A DNA stretch of 38,446 bases from contig PGYA01000043.1 of NCBI GenBank assembly GCA_002839435.1, positions 1 through 38,446 on the forward strand, read 5' to 3'. The translations under genes were made by a program, and so were the position numbers. The notes below the pieces were generated by a model. The model worked only from the letters and a program-made list of their open reading frames with translations. It was not told where the DNA came from and did not search any database. This document shows positions 33,609 through 38,446 of this stretch, piece by piece. Source of the stretch: Candidatus Riflebacteria bacterium HGW-Riflebacteria-2 (GTDB lineage: Bacteria; Muiribacteriota; Ozemobacteria; Ozemobacterales; Ozemobacteraceae). The first letter of the stretch is position 1. Every line of letters begins with the position of its first letter.

Positions 33609-36600
33609 TCACAAATTGCTGATAGAGCCGCCGGAATTGTTGATTTCCTTACCGCTGTTGCCGCTGAAACTATTTCTGCCAAGCCGCACGTTGGCTTTGC
33701 GGCCGCGCACAGTAATGCCGTTCTTGCGGTTGCCGGAAATGACGTTGTTGCTGATAGCGGCAGGTTGGGCATCCCAGACCTCGATGCCGGCCATGCCATT
33801 GTCTTTGATCGTGTTGCCATCGATATTACCGCCGCCATCCTGGTAGATAAGCATGCCGTTTTCTTTGTTTCCGACTATGTTGTTGCGGGTGAAATCAGGG
33901 GCGGCACGGTCTTTTATGCCGACGCCGGATTTGCCATTCTGGGTTATCGTGTTATCGCTGGCTTTGGCTCTGGTTACACCACTGAACCACATGCCGTAAA
34001 CATTGCAGCCGCTGATGCGGTTGCCGACAATGGTTGGGGCACCGCCGCCAATAGTTATGCCCATAGCCTTTGAGCTGTTTATGGTATTGCTGCGAATAGT
34101 CGGAGTGCCACCGTGTATTTCGATGGCGGCAACCCAGTCGGGGGCCTTCGCTGGTGTCGAGTTAGAAATTACGCAGCCACTGATCTCAGCGCTGCCACTG
34201 TTTACAAGAATTGTCGGAGCTGTCGAACCTGAATTGTTGGTCAGAGTAAGGCCGCTGATGCGCCCGCTGCCAGAGATCGTCAGAGTAGGGCCGCGCGATG
34301 AATTGATAACGCAGCCGGCGGGAGATGCGCCCTGAATGCTGACGTTGCCGGTGAGCACAATCGCTTCATTATAGCTGCCAGGCAGGATTTTTATGGTAGC
34401 CCCATCTTTGGCGACACGCTGGGCATCGGCAATCGTTTTGTAGTTACCCTGAGCCCCAACGGTCAATTCGCTGGCAGCCTTGGCCGCTGCCGCTTTAGCT
34501 GCCGCTTCAGCTTCGGCCTGTGCCTTGTTGCGGGCTTCGCTGATGCGTGATTGCATCTGGTTGGCCAGGGGATTGGCCGGTTGCAACTCTTTTGCCACGG
34601 CGCTGGCTTTGAGAGCATTGTCGTAATCTTTCTGGGCCAGAAGTTTTTCTGCTTCGGCGAGCGCTTTGCCGGCGGCACTGCTGCGGAATGCCGCGGCCTT
34701 GTCGGTTGCTCCGGTAATTTCGAGGTTTTTCAGCAGGATCTGCAGGTTCTCGTTTTGTTGCAGAACCTTATTGGCATTGATTATCTGGCTGATCTGGTTC
34801 GCATACTCTTCAACGCGTGGATCGATCTTTGGCGTTTTCTGCTCAGTATCAAGTTTTATCAGAGACTGTTCGAGAGATTTGAGCTGTGCATCACTGCCCA
34901 GTCCCGGCAATTTATAAAGCTGTCTTAGTAGAGTGAGCGCCTCTTCGGCAGATTTTGGGCTGGTTTCGTTAATGACTTTCAGGTAGTTTTCTCGGATCAG
35001 GTTAACCAGCGAGGATTTTTTGTCTTTCTGGTTCCAGTTGTCAAAATCGTTGAGCGCATCAATAATCGAAGAGATGTTTTTGCTGGGGGTGAAGCCTTTA
35101 ATGCGCTTTTCAGCGTCTGCCAGTTTCGTTTCGGCTATCCTCGCTATTTCCTGGTCCAGGTTCAGGGTGGTAGCTTTGTCGAAAGACTGTAAAATCTTCA
35201 GCATGCGTTCGGCTTCGCCGGCATTTTCTGCCTGCTGGGCTTTTATTCGAATATTTCCGGCGGTCTCCTGTAGAAGAGACGCTGTGTTGTAGCCGGAATC
35301 AAGCTTTTTGATTTCTTCAAAAAGTTTGAGAGTATCTTCAACGGTGGCTGACTGCGGATTATTGGCAAACTTTTTTATGTCGGCGATATGGGCATCTATA
35401 GCGCGCTGGGTTGCGGCCAGGCGAGCTTTTTCGGCCAGGCGGATTTCGAGTTCGCCGAGTTTTCCTGCAAAATCACTGTTATCCTGATAAAGCGGCTTGA
35501 GTTCTGCTGCAAGGGCAATAGCCTTGTCGGGCGCGGATGCTTCAAGTTTATCAAGTTCCGCCTTGCAGCGCTCGATCAGATGCTTCTCGAGTTTTCCGGT
35601 GGCGTCTGTGTCGGCAAATTCGCCATACATGGCCGCAATGGCTTCTCTAATTTGTGCGACATCCTTTGGAATGTCGGCTTTTTTGATGTCATTAAAAATT
35701 GCGTTAACGGTTTTTGCCTGGCGTTCAAGTCGCTCGCGCTTTTCTTCGGCTGCGCGGCGTGCTTCTTCCTGCTGTATGCGTGCTTCGATCTGTTGTTTGA
35801 CCTGGTCAAGTCCAGTCGCACCCGGCTTTATCTGAATGCATGTCTGAAGAGTTTTCAGGGCTTCGGCCGGCGATTTTTCAATAAGATCAGAGGTTCTGGC
35901 AAAATATTTCTGGTAGAGGTCATCGCGGTTTTTCTCGACAAGATCATCGGCATCGGCATAGGTAGCCAGCTTGCTCAGCTGTTGCAAAATTTCGTCAACC
36001 GGTGCCGGGGGCGCAATCGCTTTGATCTGTTGCGCGATAATAACTGCCAGTTCGTCGCGTTCTTTTTTCAGCTCTTCGGACGAGCGCATGCTGTTCAAAC
36101 TTTCTTCAGCCAGACTTATCTTGGTGTCAAGCCCGGGCAGAACCGGGCAGCTAAGCTTCGCCGAATTTAAAAGCTCGATGGCTTTCTGCGGGTTGCTGAC
36201 GATCCAGTTATCGGCTTCATTCACGATCTTTTCACCGAGCTTGCGGCTGAAAGCATCAGCTGCTTCACTATCGCCGAGTTCCTGCACCTTCATTATGCGC
36301 TGGCAGATAAGATCTGGACTCTGACCAGGGACATAATTTTCTATTGCCGCATTAAGGGCGGTTTTCAGAGTGCTGAGCATGGTGGCCTGAGCGAGTTCGT
36401 CTTCCTGCTTTTTCGCGAGCTTTTCGGCTTCTTCGATTTTGGCTGCCAGGCCTTCTACTGACGGGAAATATGTGCGCAGATCCTGGTAATATGCCAGTGA
36501 TTTTTGCGGGTTGCTGGCGAGAGCCTGTTCTCCGAGATTGATGAAGCGTGCCTGCCAGGCGGCAGCGATATCGGCGCTGGTGCTGGCCATTCCAAGAGTA

Positions 36601-38446
36601 TCGAGTTCCTGCATGGTGGCTTTCAGTTCACGCGTGCCGGAAGCAGGTTCGAGTTTATCGACAAGCGCTAGCGCCTGCTTGTTGAGCGCTTCGATGCGGG
36701 TGCGCAGCCGGTCGTACTTCTCTTTTTCCTGTTGCAGGCGGGAAAGGGTCAGTGACGCTCTCGGGTTGGTGGGGTCGAGCGCTATTGCCTGCCCGAAAAG
36801 TTTAATGGCGGTATCAAAATCTTTCGCTTTTTCGAAGGTTTCAGCATTCTCGATAAGCGCCTGTGTCAACTTATGTCTGAGGTCTGGTGCATATTTCTTG
36901 CCTTCGTCGCTGCCGGCGAAGCTCTCATAGCGGCGTCTGGCGTCTTCGAAGTCACGGTTTTCGATAAGTTTGATTATATCATTGGCTCTTTCGTCAGCGC
37001 TGCGGTCGCGGCGCATGCCGAAGTAATAGGCAACGCCACCGGCACCGAGAAGAACCGCCAAAATGGCGGGCAGCAGATACTTTTTGCCGGGAGCCGGCCG
37101 TTCCGCCGATTTAACCAGGCCGGAAAGCGAAGAAATACCAGAGCGCGAGGTCGAGCGCCTTCCACTGGTTGAATGCGGCATGGACTCGGGGGCGTGCTCT
37201 ACCAGCCAGGCTTCGAGGGTGTCGATGATGTCGTTCTCTGACGGGCGTGATTCGGGACTTTTGTCGAGCATGCGCCTGACCAGGCCGACAATAGGAACCA
37301 TGGTCATATCTGGAATGGCAGCCTGGGCCGGCAGTGTCGCCTCAATATGTTGCATGGCAATTGCCAGTTCATTATTGCTCGGGCCGTTGGCCTTGAATGG
37401 CACGTTGCCGAAAATGAGTTCCCAGAAGATTATGCCAAGTGAGTAGATGTCAGATTTGCCTGATAAATTGCGGCTTCCGATGCACTGTTCGGGCGACATA
37501 TATTCGGGTGTGCCCACTGTCATGCCCGTTTTGGTAAGACTTGTCTGGGTCTTGGCTATGCCGAAGTCGAGGATTTTTACCAGCCCGGTTGGCGTAATGA
37601 TTATATTGGCAGGCTTCAGGTCGCGATGCACTATGTTACGCTCATGGCAGGCTGCAATACCTTCAGCCAACTGTAACATAAGCGGAACCGCCTGGCGGCT
37701 GTCTCGTTGAATCGCTTCTTTGAGCTGCGACAGCGGTTTGCCTTCGATGTATTCCATGACCAGGAAGGGCCGGCTGGTTATCTTGTCGCGCCCCGATGCG
37801 TAAATGCCCATGACATTGCGGTGTCCGACGGTGGCAAGCGTCTGGCCTTCCTGGATAAACCTTTCAACCAGCGAGTTGTCGCCGGAAGTGCTGTCATGCA
37901 GCACTTTTATGGCTACCACCCGGTTCAACGAAGTATCGAGAGCCTTATAGACCTTGCCCATGCCTCCGCTGCCGATTTCCTGCTGAATCTGGTAGATTTC
38001 GCCGACTGTTGCGGCAGAATCGGACGTATGGTCACTGCCACCGGCATCTATGCGCAGGCGGTTGAGAATCTGCTTGAGGATTTCAAGAATTTCAGGTACT
38101 TCCGGGCGCTCGTCCGGTTTCTTAGCGAGCATTTTTGCGATGAGCGACCGAAAGCTTTCGCCCTGCGGCACTTGCGCAAATGCCGTGAAGTCAGGAGTGT
38201 CGTTGAGGTGCATCAACGCTATCGCCAGCGCAGGGTCGTCGGCGTGCCCTTCGATGTTGAAAGGCAATTTCCCGGTAAGCATCTCGAAAAGCATGACTCC
38301 GGCAGCATAGACGTCGGTTTTGAGAGTTATGTCAGCTTTGCCCAGACACTGTTCGGGCGACATGTAGTGCGGTGTGCCAATCGCCATGCCGGTTCTGGTA
38401 TGGCGTGTCGCTGTCTTGGCTATGCCAAAATCAACGAGTTTGAGCT
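33609..38446 (-). CDS. Giant tandem Ser/Thr kinase receptor with TPR/coiled-coil and beta-helix (5' end outside window)
   Basis: At least 1611 residues are visible; the frame is open at the window edge and starts inside a first kinase domain at LKLVDFGIAK (DFG Asp at 38432-38430). Counting from the Met at 38387: the rest of kinase 1 reaches ~110. Kinase 2 spans ~131-395 with glycine loop GSGGMGKVYKA, Lys161, His254-Arg-Asp256, Lys258, Asn261 and DFG Asp274. A Ser/Arg-rich linker follows, then one membrane helix at ~437-457. Beyond it come ~850 residues of TPR and Lys/Glu/Ala-rich helical repeats, then from ~1310 a right-handed parallel beta-helix of PbH1/NosD type with many N-x-I-x-G-N turns. 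The kinases are inside; the long helical region and beta-helix are outside and may sense or bind carbohydrate. Kinase 1's ATP-binding Lys and HRD lie outside the window. The 33-base gap links it to the TPR gene. Confidence 0.93.
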   Translation of the reverse strand, partial: LKLVDFGIAKTATRHTRTGMAIGTPHYMSPEQCLGKADITLKTDVYAAGVMLFEMLTGKLPFNIEGHADDPALAIALMHLNDTPDFTAFAQVPQGESFRSLIAKMLAKKPDERPEVPEILEILKQILNRLRIDAGGSDHTSDSAATVGEIYQIQQEIGSGGMGKVYKALDTSLNRVVAIKVLHDSTSGDNSLVERFIQEGQTLATVGHRNVMGIYASGRDKITSRPFLVMEYIEGKPLSQLKEAIQRDSRQAVPLMLQLAEGIAACHERNIVHRDLKPANIIITPTGLVKILDFGIAKTQTSLTKTGMTVGTPEYMSPEQCIGSRNLSGKSDIYSLGIIFWELIFGNVPFKANGPSNNELAIAMQHIEATLPAQAAIPDMTMVPIVGLVRRMLDKSPESRPSENDIIDTLEAWLVEHAPESMPHSTSGRRSTSRSGISSLSGLVKSAERPAPGKKYLLPAILAVLLGAGGVAYYFGMRRDRSADERANDIIKLIENRDFEDARRRYESFAGSDEGKKYAPDLRHKLTQALIENAETFEKAKDFDTAIKLFGQAIALDPTNPRASLTLSRLQQEKEKYDRLRTRIEALNKQALALVDKLEPASGTRELKATMQELDTLGMASTSADIAAAWQARFINLGEQALASNPQKSLAYYQDLRTYFPSVEGLAAKIEEAEKLAKKQEDELAQATMLSTLKTALNAAIENYVPGQSPDLICQRIMKVQELGDSEAADAFSRKLGEKIVNEADNWIVSNPQKAIELLNSAKLSCPVLPGLDTKISLAEESLNSMRSSEELKKERDELAVIIAQQIKAIAPPAPVDEILQQLSKLATYADADDLVEKNRDDLYQKYFARTSDLIEKSPAEALKTLQTCIQIKPGATGLDQVKQQIEARIQQEEARRAAEEKRERLERQAKTVNAIFNDIKKADIPKDVAQIREAIAAMYGEFADTDATGKLEKHLIERCKAELDKLEASAPDKAIALAAELKPLYQDNSDFAGKLGELEIRLAEKARLAATQRAIDAHIADIKKFANNPQSATVEDTLKLFEEIKKLDSGYNTASLLQETAGNIRIKAQQAENAGEAERMLKILQSFDKATTLNLDQEIARIAETKLADAEKRIKGFTPSKNISSIIDALNDFDNWNQKDKKSSLVNLIRENYLKVINETSPKSAEEALTLLRQLYKLPGLGSDAQLKSLEQSLIKLDTEQKTPKIDPRVEEYANQISQIINANKVLQQNENLQILLKNLEITGATDKAAAFRSSAAGKALAEAEKLLAQKDYDNALKASAVAKELQPANPLANQMQSRISEARNKAQAEAEAAAKAAAAKAASELTVGAQGNYKTIADAQRVAKDGATIKILPGSYNEAIVLTGNVSIQGASPAGCVINSSRGPTLTISGSGRISGLTLTNNSGSTAPTILVNSGSAEISGCVISNSTPAKAPDWVAAIEIHGGTPTIRSNTINSSKAMGITIGGGAPTIVGNRISGCNVYGMWFSGVTRAKASDNTITQNGKSGVGIKDRAAPDFTRNNIVGNKENGMLIYQDGGGNIDGNTIKDNGMAGIEVWDAQPAAISNNVISGNRKNGITVRGRKANVRLGRNSFSGNSGKEINNSGGSISNL

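Noticed and set aside
1..38446. tRNA, rRNA, CRISPR array, prophage or insertion sequence
   Set aside because: No cloverleaf-like conserved arms, no regularly spaced direct repeats, and no transposase, integrase or phage structural protein was seen on either strand; this was a reading by eye without a covariance-model search.

Overview
The window carries about two dozen protein genes at roughly 50% GC, with good Shine-Dalgarno sites (GGAGG about 5-6 bases before the start) and sigma70-like promoters. I see no tRNA, rRNA, CRISPR array, phage gene or transposase. The protein set suggests a free-living or sediment-type bacterium with an outer membrane and an unusually large signalling repertoire: Ser/Thr kinases, class III nucleotide cyclases, FHA, TPR and ankyrin proteins, a SpoIID/LytB protein, RecN, and an acyl-CoA dehydrogenase of the long C-terminal type. 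This recalls uncultured lineages such as Candidatus Riflebacteria, but that assignment is an inference from gene content and no marker gene in the window settles it.

Layout. 1-472 (+): 3' end of an acyl-CoA dehydrogenase with its terminator. 797-3496 (+): a large regulator joining an AbiEi-like segment, TPR repeats and a C-terminal winged helix. 3752-8012 (-): three exported proteins, a TolB-like propeller and two poorly characterised ones that form a pair. 8013-8845: a control region holding a palindromic interspersed repeat, a broken secreted-protein gene and otherwise non-coding DNA. 8846-11511 (+): an FMN split-barrel protein overlapping a PEP-synthase/rifampin-phosphotransferase-like enzyme. 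11668-17637 (+): a 1989-residue, eight-helix double nucleotide cyclase. 17846-19315 (+): a DEAD-box RNA helicase. 19389-20813 (-): an exported ankyrin protein. 21046-22134 (+): a thioredoxin-fold protein, followed by a second copy of the palindromic repeat. 22397-27803 (+): a four-gene operon with a cyclase/Clp_N/FHA/zinc-ribbon/kinase fusion, a tail-anchored kinase and two membrane proteins. 27809-32133 (-): recN, a SpoIID/LytB gene and a metal permease with an HMA domain. 32292-38446 (-): a TPR protein downstream of a giant tandem-kinase receptor with a beta-helix C-terminus, cut by the window edge.

The strongest observation is the double cyclase. Its two catalytic domains have lost complementary halves of the active site: domain 1 keeps both metal aspartates but has lost the transition-state Asn, and domain 2 keeps Lys, Asn and Arg but has lost the metal aspartates. 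The spacings equal those of mammalian membrane adenylyl cyclases, so the protein appears to be a bacterial single-chain pseudo-heterodimer with one composite active site. The second system of interest is the cyclase/Clp_N/FHA/kinase fusion and its operon. Together with the tandem-kinase receptor, these genes make the window a signalling region that links envelope sensing to cyclic nucleotides and protein phosphorylation.
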